Positions 7,664-15,676 of a DNA stretch of 34,207 bases are shown in pieces. How positions within the stretch are numbered: position 1 is the stretch's first letter; each line of letters opens with the position of its first letter. The notes under the pieces are model-generated. The model saw only the letters and a list, made by a program, of their open reading frames with translations, did no database searches and was not told the origin of the DNA. Origin of the DNA: Rhodococcus sp. EPR-157 (GTDB lineage: Bacteria > Actinomycetota > Actinomycetes > Mycobacteriales > Mycobacteriaceae); NCBI RefSeq assembly GCF_001647195.1, contig NZ_LVCV01000312.1, forward strand, positions 1 to 34,207, written 5' to 3'. The position numbers and the translations under genes are program-made.

Positions 7664-8624
7664 AGGGGCCGTCCAGACTGGGTTCTTCCGCCTCCATCAA
7701 TTGGACGTCGTCGGGCGACAGAATCTCGTTCGGATCGTATTCCTTGGTCAGTTGGCTGGTTTCGGCCGAGTTCGGCTCGGCACCAAGGACGATCTGCAGG
7801 CCCCGCGTCAAAGGTTCGGTCAACTCGGACGGCCCGATGGTCTCGGCGAAGGCCGCGCCGACCGCGTCTGCGGCAAGAATTTCACCGAGGACCGACGGGG
7901 ACAGGTCGATATCGTGCCCGGCGACGTCGGATGACGTCGTGCACGACTGAAAGTAGATTGGGACTATCGATTGTGCAGTTTCCCACTGGCTCTCCAGGCC
8001 AGCATCAACGGCGGCGGCACGCAGTTGGGCACGTATCGCCGCTGCATCCGATACCCGCATCGGCGGTGCATCGCGAACCGACTCGACGTATTGTTCGTAC
8101 CCGTCGCCGGCGAACTCTTCGACCACCTCGATGACGGATGCCCAAGTCGGTCCGAGCATTTGATTCAGACTCTGCTCAGTGACCTCGAACGTCGAGATAT
8201 GTCGCGCGTCAGCGGCGTAGTACTCCGCGGTGTCGCGAATGGGATCCAAGCCGTTTTCCGGGCTGGGAGCCGCTACCCATAGGGCTTCGGCAATGGACGC
8301 GTCACCGGGGACAGTGCTTGCACGGTCTGCGGCCTGACTGGACGTAAGCTGCCCATCGACAGCAAGGTCAGGCCCCGGCACGATGCCGTTGACCAGCAGA
8401 AACTCCCCCGCAGTCCTGGAGAGCTCCGTCAACCGACGAGCCGGGTCGACGTTCTTGTCCGCGGGACTATCAGGTGCGCAGGTGTTCCCGCGGAGATACG
8501 GATCGGCAACGGCTTCTGCTGGGGGTTGTTCTGCTGCAGTGTGGCCATCTCCGCATGCACCCAGTGCGGCCAAAACCACGACTCCACAAGCGAGCGACAC
8601 GAGCCTGGAGCGACGAAAGACCAT
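7662..8624 (-). CDS. Predicted secreted lipoprotein of unknown function
   Basis: The 320-residue protein starts with a basic and then hydrophobic signal peptide and a lipobox ending LGAC, so Cys24 should be lipidated and the protein anchored outside the membrane. The mature part is acidic and Ala-rich, contains a few Cys residues and has no repeat or catalytic motif I recognise. The frame is open 18 codons further upstream (to 8678), but the ATG at 8624 puts the signal peptide at the N terminus; no clear ribosome-binding site precedes it. The gene follows arr by 70 bp on the same strand and might be read from the arr promoter, though nothing suggests a role in rifamycin resistance. Confidence 0.75.
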   Translation of the reverse strand: MVFRRSRLVSLACGVVVLAALGACGDGHTAAEQPPAEAVADPYLRGNTCAPDSPADKNVDPARRLTELSRTAGEFLLVNGIVPGPDLAVDGQLTSSQAADRASTVPGDASIAEALWVAAPSPENGLDPIRDTAEYYAADARHISTFEVTEQSLNQMLGPTWASVIEVVEEFAGDGYEQYVESVRDAPPMRVSDAAAIRAQLRAAAVDAGLESQWETAQSIVPIYFQSCTTSSDVAGHDIDLSPSVLGEILAADAVGAAFAETIGPSELTEPLTRGLQIVLGAEPNSAETSQLTKEYDPNEILSPDDVQLMEAEEPSLDGP

Positions 8625-8694
8625 CAGCGAAGCATATGGCCAACAAATACCCAGCGCGTACCGATCCATACCTAGCAAGCAGCGGGCTGAGTGT

Positions 8695-9132
8695 CTAGTC
8701 GTAGATGATGTCGGCTCCCGTTCGCCTCAGTTCTTCCAGGCCTGCCCGGAACTGGTCGAGGTATTCGGGGGAGTGCCCGACCCAGTCGAGCATCTCTCCG
8801 ACTATCTTCACCGGGTTCGGGCTCCGGAAGGAGTGAGTCGGGTTGCCGGGGAACTTCTTGTCGGTGACGTTCGGGTCGTCTTCGACATCGCCGTCCGGCT
8901 CGACGATGTACACCCGGGGACGTCCCGGTCCGGTCGCCATCTCTGCCGCGAGAACCGCGTTGTCCAACACTTTCGTCATGTAGATGTTGTTCGAGATCAG
9001 CTCGGAACGGTAATTGGAGCGATACCCCGGTCTGAGAAAGTCCCCGACTTGCAGGTCGGCTTTGGTGCCGTGAAAATACGCGCCCGATTCGTGTAGCTGG
9101 AACTGCGGTGGTGTGTCTGCGATGTCTGCCAT
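8695..9132 (-). CDS. arr: Rifampin ADP-ribosyltransferase Arr
   Basis: Arr inactivates rifamycins in the cytoplasm by transferring ADP-ribose from NAD to the C23 hydroxyl of the ansa bridge. The 145 residues match the family length (about 140). His21 (YFHGTK), Tyr51 (NNIYMTK) and Asp86 (VEDDPN) match the His19-Tyr49-Asp84 triad of the Mycobacterium smegmatis enzyme with a constant offset of two. The frame is open to 9462, but the ATG at 9132 has a strong GAGGGGG ribosome-binding site and gives the normal N terminus. A rifamycin-associated-element palindrome lies about 50 bp upstream. Arr is a common chromosomal gene in Rhodococcus and mycobacteria, so this is probably intrinsic resistance. 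Confidence 0.95.
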   Translation of the reverse strand: MADIADTPPQFQLHESGAYFHGTKADLQVGDFLRPGYRSNYRSELISNNIYMTKVLDNAVLAAEMATGPGRPRVYIVEPDGDVEDDPNVTDKKFPGNPTHSFRSPNPVKIVGEMLDWVGHSPEYLDQFRAGLEELRRTGADIIYD

Positions 9133-9181
9133 CGATAGCCCCCTCGTGTGGTGATGTGCCGGACGAGTGTGCACGCCGTAA

Positions 9182-9201
9182 GGGGTCTTGCCGCAAGCCC
9201 C
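9182..9201 (-). promoter_or_regulatory. Rifamycin-associated element (RAE) upstream of arr
   Basis: Read on the arr strand the site is GGGGCTTGCGGCAAGACCCC, an inverted repeat with arms GGGG-CTTG and CAAG-CCCC and one unpaired base. From memory it differs at one position from the RAE consensus found upstream of rifamycin-inactivating genes in actinomycetes, which confers induction by rifamycins. It lies 50-69 bp before the arr start, where an RAE is expected. Confidence 0.8.
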
Positions 9202-9240
9202 TATCACGCAGTTACAGTGAAGAGGGATAGAAAACAGCCC

Positions 9241-9261
9241 GGGGTGGGCGCCGCCAACCCC
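9241..9261 (-). terminator. GC-rich hairpin between lpd and arr
   Basis: On the minus strand GGGGTTGGC and GCCCACCCC form a nine-position stem with one mismatch, and a TTTTC tract follows six bases after it. It lies downstream of the dehydrogenase operon and upstream of the arr control region, so it may separate the two transcripts. Confidence 0.4.
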
Positions 9262-9493
9262 GGCGCGCGTCAGCACTATCTCGACTGTTCGACGTGGGCA
9301 CTGAAACACCCTGCAGTCCAATAGCTGCCGTCCCTGGTGTCTGGATTTCTTGGGGCCTCCGACGAGAGCGAAGTACGCGGGAGCTGGTCGTCCTGGCATT
9401 CTATGTTCTGTTCTGCCTGTCGCAATGGTCGATGCGTACCCGTTCGAGAAGATCGAGAGCATGTAGGCAGCTGACCAGTCGCTCGAGCTCGAG
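9262..9493. other. Non-coding stretch between lpd and arr
   Basis: With the RAE and hairpin entries this completes a gap of about 360 bp (9133-9493). I see no convincing gene, RNA fold or repeat in this part. The open frames through it lack a ribosome-binding site and recognisable residues. Confidence 0.5.
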
Positions 9494-10861
9494 TTATCCG
9501 TGCGTATGCAGCGGCCGTCCCGACAGCGCCATCATCGCCTCACCGAGTGCCTCGTTCTGCGTGGGGTGAGCGTGCACGAAGCTGCCGACCTCCGACGGCA
9601 ATGCTTCCCATGCGACCGCGAGTTGCGCCTCGCCGATCAATTCACCCACCCGGTCGCCGACAAGATGGACGCCGACGACCGGGCCGTCCTCGCGTGCGCG
9701 AATCACCTTGACTCCGCCCGCGGTGGAGAGGATTCGGCTCTTGCCATTGCCACCGAGGTCGTAGACCACGGACGTGACGGTGCCGTACTTCTCCTCCGCT
9801 GCCTTCTCTGTGAGTCCCACCGACGCGACCTCGGGATGCGAATACGTCACTCGCGGAACGACATCGCCGTCGATCCTGGCTGGCTTCAGCCCCGCGATGT
9901 GTTCGGCGACAAATATGCCATGCTGAAAACCACGATGCGCCAGCTGATATCCAGCCACGATGTCGCCGACGGCATAGACGCCCTCCGTGCTGGTGAGCAG
10001 ATTCTCGTCCACGCTGACGAAACCGCGCTCGGTGGCGATGCCCTGCTCTGCCAGGCCCAGCCCTTCGGTGCGGGGACCGCGGCCGACGGACACCAGGACG
10101 AGATCGGCCGAGAGGGTGTCGCCGGATGACATAGCCACCGCGACGTCGTCGGCGGACTCGGTGACGGTCTCGACTTTGGTTCCGGTACGAATGTCGATGC
10201 CGCGCTTGCGTAATGCTTTGGTCAACTGCTTCGAGGACCATTCGTCTTCACCCGGAACGATGCGATCGAGTGCCTCGACGACGGTGACCTTGGCGCCGAA
10301 CGAGGCCCAGATACTGGCGAATTCGATCCCGATCACACCACCGCCGAGGACAATGACCGACTCCGGTACCCGGTCCAGCGACAACGCGTCGTCACTGGTG
10401 AGCACCCGCGGCCCCAGATCGATTCCCGGAACGGTGCGCGAATAAGACCCGGTGGCGAGAACCAGCGAGGACCCGGTGATACGTCGACCCTCCACTTCGA
10501 CGGTGCGAGGACCGACCACCTGGCCACGGCCGGAGACGATCTCGATGCCCGGACGCTTCAGCAAGCCCTGCAGTCCGGCGTACAGGCCAGCGACCACGCT
10601 GCGCTGATAGTCCAGAGCCGCAGGCATATCCACACCCGTCAACGATGCCGTGACGCCGACATGCGCCGAGCCGCGCACCGCGTCGGCCACCTCGGCGGTG
10701 TGCAGCAGCGCCTTGGTGGGTATGCACCCGCGGTGCAGGCATGTGCCGCCGAGTTTGTCCTCCTCGACCAGCGCAACGGTGAGACCGAGTTGCTCGGCGC
10801 GCAGCGCACACGAGTAGCCGCCCGAGCCGCCTCCGAGAATGACGATGTCGACATCGCTCAT
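9494..10861 (-). CDS. lpdA: Dihydrolipoyl dehydrogenase (E3)
   Basis: E3 reoxidises the dihydrolipoyl arm of the E2 component, passing electrons through FAD to NAD. The 455-residue protein has the FAD dinucleotide motif GGGSGG at 10-15, the redox disulfide Cys41/Cys46 in GGTCLHRGCIPTK, the NAD-binding VLGGGVIGIE motif midway, and the HAHPTQNEALGEA active-site His/Glu near the C terminus. All key residues are present. The frame is open to 10945, but the ATG at 10861 gives the family N terminus and overlaps the E2 stop (ATGA). As the last gene of the operon it supplies a dedicated E3 rather than relying on a housekeeping copy elsewhere. Confidence 0.93.
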   Translation of the reverse strand: MSDVDIVILGGGSGGYSCALRAEQLGLTVALVEEDKLGGTCLHRGCIPTKALLHTAEVADAVRGSAHVGVTASLTGVDMPAALDYQRSVVAGLYAGLQGLLKRPGIEIVSGRGQVVGPRTVEVEGRRITGSSLVLATGSYSRTVPGIDLGPRVLTSDDALSLDRVPESVIVLGGGVIGIEFASIWASFGAKVTVVEALDRIVPGEDEWSSKQLTKALRKRGIDIRTGTKVETVTESADDVAVAMSSGDTLSADLVLVSVGRGPRTEGLGLAEQGIATERGFVSVDENLLTSTEGVYAVGDIVAGYQLAHRGFQHGIFVAEHIAGLKPARIDGDVVPRVTYSHPEVASVGLTEKAAEEKYGTVTSVVYDLGGNGKSRILSTAGGVKVIRAREDGPVVGVHLVGDRVGELIGEAQLAVAWEALPSEVGSFVHAHPTQNEALGEAMMALSGRPLHTHG

Positions 10862-12171
10862 CGGACGCCGCCCAGCGCGAGAACGGGGTTTTCGATGTAG
10901 TCGGCGACGGTGCGAAGGAACCCGCCCGCCACTCCGCCGTCGCACACGCGGTGATCGAAGGCGAGCGCGAGCTGGGCGACTTTCCGAACCACGAGTTGGC
11001 CGTCGACGACCCAGGGGCGGTCGATGATGCGTCCGATACCGAGGATCGCGGCCTCGGGGTGATTGATGATCGCGGCGGAACCGTCGACCCCGAACACGCC
11101 GTAGTTGTTGAGGGTAAAGGTGCCACCGGTCAGTCTCGCCGGCGGAAGTGAGCCGGTGCGTGCGAGATCCGTCATTTCAGCGAGCCGTTCAGCGAGTTCG
11201 CGCAGATCGGCCTTGTCGGCCTGCGGCACCACAGGAACCATCAATCCGCGATCGGTCTGCGCGGCTATGCCGAGTCCAACGTTCTCGTATCGGAGGATCT
11301 CGCCGGCGGCGGTGTCGACGGTGCTGTTGAGCTCCGGGAACTTCGCCAACGCGATCATCGTCAGCTTCGCCAGCACCGACAGCAGGGAGATCTTGACGCC
11401 GTCGATCGACGCATCGAGGTCACGGCGTGCCTGGAGGAGCGCGGTGGCGTCGACGTCGACCCAGACGGTGGCCTCCGGGATTTCGGTTCGGCTCCGAGTC
11501 AGCTTGTCGGCGATGACCTTACGAATGCCGGTGATGGGAATGCGGGTGATTCCGGCATCGGTGTGCGTGGGGGTAGCGAGTGCGCGTTCGACGTCGGCTC
11601 GGGTGATGATGCCGTGTGTGCCAGCGGTCTCGATGTGGTCCAGCGAGAGCCCGCCGTCCAGTGCCAGCATGCGGACTATGGGTGAGAGGACTCTTGCCGC
11701 GGTGTTCTGGGCCTCCGGCCCAGTGGCACGGTTAAGTGCACTCTGGGACGCATTGCCGTGCCACTGCGGCGGAGCCGCCTTCGATGCGAGCGGCGGAGCC
11801 GCCTCGGATGCGTGCGCGCGGCGCCGACGCCTTCCGGCGGGCCCGTGGCCGGTTCCGTATCCGATGAGCACGTTGCCGGATCCGGCGCGTTCCTCTTGGC
11901 GGTACTGCTCGTGCGCTGCCGGGGTGCTCGCGGCACCGGTGATACTGATCAGTGGCTTCCCGACCGGCACCACGTCCCCCTCCGCGCCGTGCAACGCTGA
12001 GACGACGCCCTCGAACGGGCAGGGAACCTCGACCGACGCCTTGGCTGTTTCTACCTCGACGACGACCTGATCGATCGTGACGGTATCGCCCGCCTGGACC
12101 TTCCATTCGACGACGACGGCGTCGGTAAGGCCCTCGCCGAGGTCGGGAAGCATGAAGACCTGCTCGGTCAT
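10858..12171 (-). CDS. bkdC: Branched-chain 2-oxoacid dehydrogenase E2 (dihydrolipoyl acyltransferase)
   Basis: E2 forms the core of the complex and transfers the acyl group from its lipoyl arm to CoA. The 437 residues contain a lipoyl domain at 1-80 (lipoylated Lys44 in ETAKA), a subunit-binding domain at about 157-197, and the acyltransferase domain from about 205 with His407 and Asp411 in DHRVCDGG. The ATG at 12171 overlaps the E1 beta stop, and the stop overlaps lpdA. The linker at residues 123-151 is unusual: its DNA is a palindromic repeat that recurs at 15563-15663, and it gives two AAPP units followed by a segment starting QWHGNASQ. A pyruvate complex is the main alternative; gene order and the Lrp neighbour favour branched-chain acids. 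Confidence 0.9.
   Translation of the reverse strand: MTEQVFMLPDLGEGLTDAVVVEWKVQAGDTVTIDQVVVEVETAKASVEVPCPFEGVVSALHGAEGDVVPVGKPLISITGAASTPAAHEQYRQEERAGSGNVLIGYGTGHGPAGRRRRRAHASEAAPPLASKAAPPQWHGNASQSALNRATGPEAQNTAARVLSPIVRMLALDGGLSLDHIETAGTHGIITRADVERALATPTHTDAGITRIPITGIRKVIADKLTRSRTEIPEATVWVDVDATALLQARRDLDASIDGVKISLLSVLAKLTMIALAKFPELNSTVDTAAGEILRYENVGLGIAAQTDRGLMVPVVPQADKADLRELAERLAEMTDLARTGSLPPARLTGGTFTLNNYGVFGVDGSAAIINHPEAAILGIGRIIDRPWVVDGQLVVRKVAQLALAFDHRVCDGGVAGGFLRTVADYIENPVLALGGVR
11721..11803. repeat. Palindromic repeat inside the E2 coding sequence (copy A)
   Basis: A 46-bp element at 11721-11766 has outer arms CAGTGGCACGG and CCGTGCCACTG (11 perfect pairs). It is followed by two GGCGGAGCCGCC units 24 bp apart (11768 and 11792). 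The 15563-15608 element has the same length, shares 18 of its first 19 bases, and is followed by the same GGCGGAGCCGC units at the same 24-bp spacing. In this copy the reading frame stays open. Confidence 0.8.
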
Positions 12172-13172
12172 ACCGATACCGCCTTGCTTAGGTCGGGGGT
12201 GTCGTTCCACTGCAGGCGCTCGATGGCGTCGAGGACTCGATCAGCAGACGGAAGGTGGAAGTGTTCGAGTTTCGGTGCGGGATAGGGGATGTCCAACCCG
12301 CCGACCCGTAGAACCGGTGCATGTAGGTGGTGGAAGCACCGTTCCTGCACCCGTGCTGCGATCTCGGCGCCCACTCCGGCGAAACTCTGGGCTTCCTGAA
12401 CCACGACGCACCGGCCGGTCTTGCGCACCGAAGCGGCAACGGTGGCGTCGTCGAACGGACTGAGCGATCGAAGGTCGACGACCTCGACGTTCCGTCCGTC
12501 CTCGGCCGCGAACTCCGCTGCCTGCAACGCAACCGAGACGGTAGGCCCGTAGGCGAGGATCGTCACGTCGGTTCCGGGGCGACGAACGACAGCGGTACCG
12601 ATCGGCTCGGTTTTGGTCAGCTCGATATCGTCCTTGGAGAAGTACAACCGCTTCGGTTCGAGGAAGATCACCGGATCGGGATCTGCGATGGCGTCCCGCA
12701 TCAGCGAGTACGCGTCCGCGACGGTCGACGGAGATACGACCTTCAGTCCGGGGGTGTGCGCGTAGTACGCCTCGGAGGAGTCGCAGTGATGCTCGACGCC
12801 ACCGATGCCACCCGCGAACGGAATTCGGATCACCATCGGAGCCGTCAACGATCCACGGGTGCGGTTCCGCAATTTGGCTACGTGCGAGACGATCTGTTCG
12901 AAGGCCGGGTACGCGAAGGCGTCGAACTGCATCTCGACGACCGGCTTGTACCCCGACATCGCCATTCCGATCGCAAAACCCACGATGCCGGACTCGGCGA
13001 GTGGGGTGTCGAAGCAGCGGTCGTCGCCGAAATCGCGCGTCAACCCGTCGGTGACGCGAAAGACGCCGCCGAGTGTTCCGACATCCTCGCCGAACACGAC
13101 GACCTTCTCGTCCTCGGTCAAGGCGTCGCGCAGTGCGGCGTTGAGCGCTCCGGCCATGGTCATCGAGGTCAT
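12168..13172 (-). CDS. bkdB: Branched-chain 2-oxoacid dehydrogenase E1 beta
   Basis: With E1 alpha this subunit forms the thiamine-diphosphate-dependent decarboxylase of the complex. The 334-residue protein shows typical E1 beta features: FGEDVG near residue 28, DTPLAESGIVGFAIGMA, the HCDSSEAYYAHTPGLKVVSPST segment, and a transketolase C-terminal domain with VVDLRSLSPFD. The frame is open to 13421, but the ATG at 13172 is preceded by AGGAG and overlaps the E1 alpha stop (ATGA), giving the family N terminus. It is the second gene of the leftward operon. Confidence 0.93.
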   Translation of the reverse strand: MTSMTMAGALNAALRDALTEDEKVVVFGEDVGTLGGVFRVTDGLTRDFGDDRCFDTPLAESGIVGFAIGMAMSGYKPVVEMQFDAFAYPAFEQIVSHVAKLRNRTRGSLTAPMVIRIPFAGGIGGVEHHCDSSEAYYAHTPGLKVVSPSTVADAYSLMRDAIADPDPVIFLEPKRLYFSKDDIELTKTEPIGTAVVRRPGTDVTILAYGPTVSVALQAAEFAAEDGRNVEVVDLRSLSPFDDATVAASVRKTGRCVVVQEAQSFAGVGAEIAARVQERCFHHLHAPVLRVGGLDIPYPAPKLEHFHLPSADRVLDAIERLQWNDTPDLSKAVSV

Positions 13173-14284
13173 GACAGTTCTCCTGCTGCAATTTCGGCGG
13201 CGATCTGCTCGCGCTGTTCGAGCAATGCTGGAGTGGGGGTGGAGTAGACGAACCGGAACAGATCCTCCGGGTCGACGCTCTGTTCGACGTTCATTCCCGC
13301 GCGCAGTGCCGCGGCGTCGGCGTCGGCGGAGGTGGTCATCTGCTCGCGGAGGTCGTCGGTGAGAACACCCCTGGCGTCGAGGTAGGAATCGAGGCGAGAG
13401 AGGGGATCTCGGGCAAGCCATCCTTCGACCTCGCCGGCTTTGCGATATCTGGTGGCATCGTCGGCATTGGTGTGTGCGTCCATGCGGTAGGTGTGCGCTT
13501 CGACCACCACCGGACCCCGGCCCGCGCGAACGTAATTCACGGCCTCGTCCATGACGGACATCATCGCGATCGGATCGTTCCCGTCCACCTGTTCGCTGCC
13601 GATTCCGTAACCGACGCCCTTGTGTGCCAGAGACGGCGCGGCGCTCTGCCGAGCCAGCGGAACGCTGATCGCAAATCCGTTGTTCTGCACCAGAAATATC
13701 ACTGGAGCACGGAAGACCGCAGCGAAGTTGAGAGCTTCGTGGAAGTCGCCCTCACTCGTTGCACCGTCGCCGCAGAAGGCCAGTGCGATCGTGTCGCGCC
13801 CCTGCTTTGCTTCGGCGTATGCGAACCCGGTAGCGTGCAGCAGTTGCGTTGCGAGCGGGGTGCATTGAGGTGCAACGTGATACTGCTTCGGGTCGTACCC
13901 GCAGTGCCAATAGCCGGCGAGCATTCCGAGCAGTTCGACCTGGTCCACACCGCGTGCCGCGAGGGCCATCGAGTCGCGGTAGGTCGGGAACATCCAATCC
14001 TGCTCGCCCAGGCACAGCGCCGCCGCGATCTGGCACGCTTCCTGTCCACGCGCAGACGGGTAGACCGCCAGCCTTCCCTGCTTGGTCAGAGCGGTTGCCT
14101 GCTGATCGAATCGGCGGCCGTGCACCATCGCGCGGTACATCTCGAGCAACCGATCGTCCGATGTGCGGGCGTATCGGGCCGCGCTCTCGACGCCGGTGCC
14201 GTCGGGCGCCAGATACTGCACCGGGTGCTCGGCAGGCATGAACCGCTGGTACGACGCGGCCGCGTTCGTCTCGACAGTCGTCAT
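13169..14284 (-). CDS. bkdA: Branched-chain 2-oxoacid dehydrogenase E1 alpha
   Basis: E1 alpha binds thiamine diphosphate and decarboxylates 2-oxoacids derived from valine, leucine and isoleucine, a source of primers for branched fatty acids. The 371 residues contain the cofactor motif from GDGATSEGD (172-180) to NN (201-202), and the YRMDAHTNADDATRYR phosphorylation-loop-like segment. The frame is open to 14458, but the ATG at 14284 has a good AGGAG site six bases upstream. It is the first gene of the operon and is divergent from an Lrp/AsnC regulator. Repeated sites in the 158-bp gap suggest direct control. Pyruvate dehydrogenase E1 alpha of the same two-subunit type is the alternative. Confidence 0.92.
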   Translation of the reverse strand: MTTVETNAAASYQRFMPAEHPVQYLAPDGTGVESAARYARTSDDRLLEMYRAMVHGRRFDQQATALTKQGRLAVYPSARGQEACQIAAALCLGEQDWMFPTYRDSMALAARGVDQVELLGMLAGYWHCGYDPKQYHVAPQCTPLATQLLHATGFAYAEAKQGRDTIALAFCGDGATSEGDFHEALNFAAVFRAPVIFLVQNNGFAISVPLARQSAAPSLAHKGVGYGIGSEQVDGNDPIAMMSVMDEAVNYVRAGRGPVVVEAHTYRMDAHTNADDATRYRKAGEVEGWLARDPLSRLDSYLDARGVLTDDLREQMTTSADADAAALRAGMNVEQSVDPEDLFRFVYSTPTPALLEQREQIAAEIAAGELS

Positions 14285-14316
14285 AGAACACTCTCCTGGT
14301 ATCGACTTTGTACAGC

Positions 14317-14414
14317 GATTCTGGCGCAATTGGATATCGATGAGTCGATGCGCCGTAGCATTGCAGACGTATGGTCGAGATTGTGTCGATTCTGATGCAA
14401 TCGTCTGGTGCAAT
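14317..14414. promoter_or_regulatory. Repeated candidate Lrp-type boxes between bkdA and its regulator
   Basis: Three same-direction copies of a TCTGRYGCAAT motif lie in the divergent gap: GATTCTGGCGCAAT at 14317, GATTCTGATGCAAT at 14388, and CGTCTGGTGCAAT at 14402. Several spaced sites are what Lrp/AsnC octamers usually bind. Assignment to this regulator is inference from position. Confidence 0.5.
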
Positions 14415-14442
14415 GCCGGAATGAGCACGTGGGAGCGGACGT

Positions 14443-14928
14443 ATGGACGACGTGGCAAAACGAGTCGAACTCGACGACGTGGATCGCCGAATTCTCGACG
14501 AGTTGTCGAGCGATGGACGGATCTCGATGCGAGTGCTGGCCGAACGGCTCAATCTCTCTCGCGCGCACACGTATACGAGGGTGGATCGTCTGAAGGATTC
14601 GGGAGTCATCGAACGCTTCACGGTGCAGGTCGATCACGCGGTGGCGGGGCTCGGTACGTCGGCCTTCATCGCCATGTCCATCAGGCAGGATTCGTGGCGT
14701 TCGGTGTCGGACCGCTTGCGGTCGATGCCGTTCGTGGATCACTTCAGCCTGCTCGGCGGAGATTTCGACGTGCTCGTTCTTGTGCGCACCCCGGACAACG
14801 AAACCCTGCGGCACGTGGTCCTCGAAGGACTCCAGGCACTGGACGGGGTGCGCTCGACTCGAACGTGGTTGATCTTCGACGAGGCGCGGGGCGGGTTGAG
14901 CGAACCGATACCTCAGACCGGCCGGTAG
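14443..14928 (+). CDS. Lrp/AsnC-family regulator, probably of the bkd operon
   Basis: The 161-residue protein has an N-terminal winged helix-turn-helix (about residues 10-60, with DDVDRRILDELSSDGRISM) and a C-terminal RAM ligand-binding domain (about 70-150, with LLGGDFDVLVLV). Its size is typical. Lrp-type BkdR proteins control branched-chain 2-oxoacid dehydrogenase genes in Pseudomonas and mycobacteria, and this gene is divergent from bkdA in the same arrangement. The ATG at 14443 starts it. A branched-chain amino or oxo acid is the likely effector. Three repeated sites in the shared gap are candidate operators. Confidence 0.88.
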   Translation: MDDVAKRVELDDVDRRILDELSSDGRISMRVLAERLNLSRAHTYTRVDRLKDSGVIERFTVQVDHAVAGLGTSAFIAMSIRQDSWRSVSDRLRSMPFVDHFSLLGGDFDVLVLVRTPDNETLRHVVLEGLQALDGVRSTRTWLIFDEARGGLSEPIPQTGR

Positions 14929-15002
14929 TCGGGTCGGTAGTGTCGTCGACTGCGCAGTTTCCAGCGATTGCACAGTGCTCTGCCTATGAAGGGAAGCAAC
15001 TT

Positions 15003-15545
15003 ATGACTGATGATCGGACGACCGTAGGACCGCTCTGGGCGCTCGAGGGAGGACGCCCGACGGTCGACCCGGAGGCCTGGGTTGCACCTACCGCGACGGT
15101 AGTGGGTCGCGTGAGCGTCGAGGCGTCGTCAGGAATCTGGTACGGCGCTGTACTGCGAGCCGAGTTCGAGGACATCACGATCGGCGAGGGCAGCAATCTT
15201 CAGGACGGCGTGGCCGCGCACGTCGACCCAGGGTTCCCGTTGACGGTCGGGAAGAACGTGAGCGTCGGGCACAACGCGGTGCTGCACGGGTGCACGATCG
15301 GCGACGGCAGCCTCGTCGGCATGGGCGCTATCGTCATGAACGGCGCGGTCATCGGCGAAGGCAGCTTGGTCGCAGCCGGTGCTCTCGTTCTCGAAGGCAC
15401 GCAAGTTCCGCCGCGATCTCTGGTTGCGGGTGTGCCGGCCAAGATCCGTCGTGAACTCACCGAGGAGGAGGTCGGGCACAACGGGCTCAACGCTGCGGTG
15501 TACCGAGAATTGTTGAAGCAGCACCGATCGGCAAAACCTGTGTAG
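15003..15545 (+). CDS. Gamma-carbonic-anhydrase-like hexapeptide-repeat protein
   Basis: This 180-residue left-handed beta-helix protein has the three metal-ligand histidines of the gamma-carbonic anhydrase family at His73, His90 and His95 (NLQDGVAAH and VGHNAVLHGC). Residues after Arg52 read AE where many family members have GD. Relatives include inactive carbonic anhydrase homologues and PaaY-type thioesterases, so activity cannot be assigned. The ATG at 15003 follows AAGGGAAG. The gene lies 74 bp after the Lrp gene on the same strand and could be co-transcribed. It converges with the APC permease gene across a 131-bp gap that holds a palindromic repeat. Confidence 0.85.
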   Translation: MTDDRTTVGPLWALEGGRPTVDPEAWVAPTATVVGRVSVEASSGIWYGAVLRAEFEDITIGEGSNLQDGVAAHVDPGFPLTVGKNVSVGHNAVLHGCTIGDGSLVGMGAIVMNGAVIGEGSLVAAGALVLEGTQVPPRSLVAGVPAKIRRELTEEEVGHNGLNAAVYRELLKQHRSAKPV

Positions 15546-15562
15546 TGGGGGCGCTCCGCGCC

Positions 15563-15663
15563 CAGTGGCACGGTTGAGTGCAACCCAATGCACTTAACCG
15601 CGCCACTGCGGCGGAGCCGCACGGGCCCACTGCGGCGGAGCCGCAGGAGCCGCGGAGCCGCGT
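15563..15663. repeat. Palindromic repeat in the convergent intergenic gap (copy B)
   Basis: Arm CAGTGGCACGGTTGAGTGCA (15563-15582) pairs with 15589-15608 at 18 of 20 positions around a six-base loop. GGCGGAGCCGC units follow at 15610 and 15634, 24 bp apart, with a further shortened GC-rich copy to 15663. The element lies between two convergent genes and could act as a two-way terminator. It matches the copy inside the E2 gene. Confidence 0.85.
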
Positions 15664-15676
15664 TAGCCCAGGAGCC

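Noticed and set aside
9294-9569. A small plus-strand gene between arr and lpdA
   Set aside because: The frame overlaps the 3' end of lpdA, has no ribosome-binding site and gives an Arg/Ser-rich peptide without a recognisable pattern.
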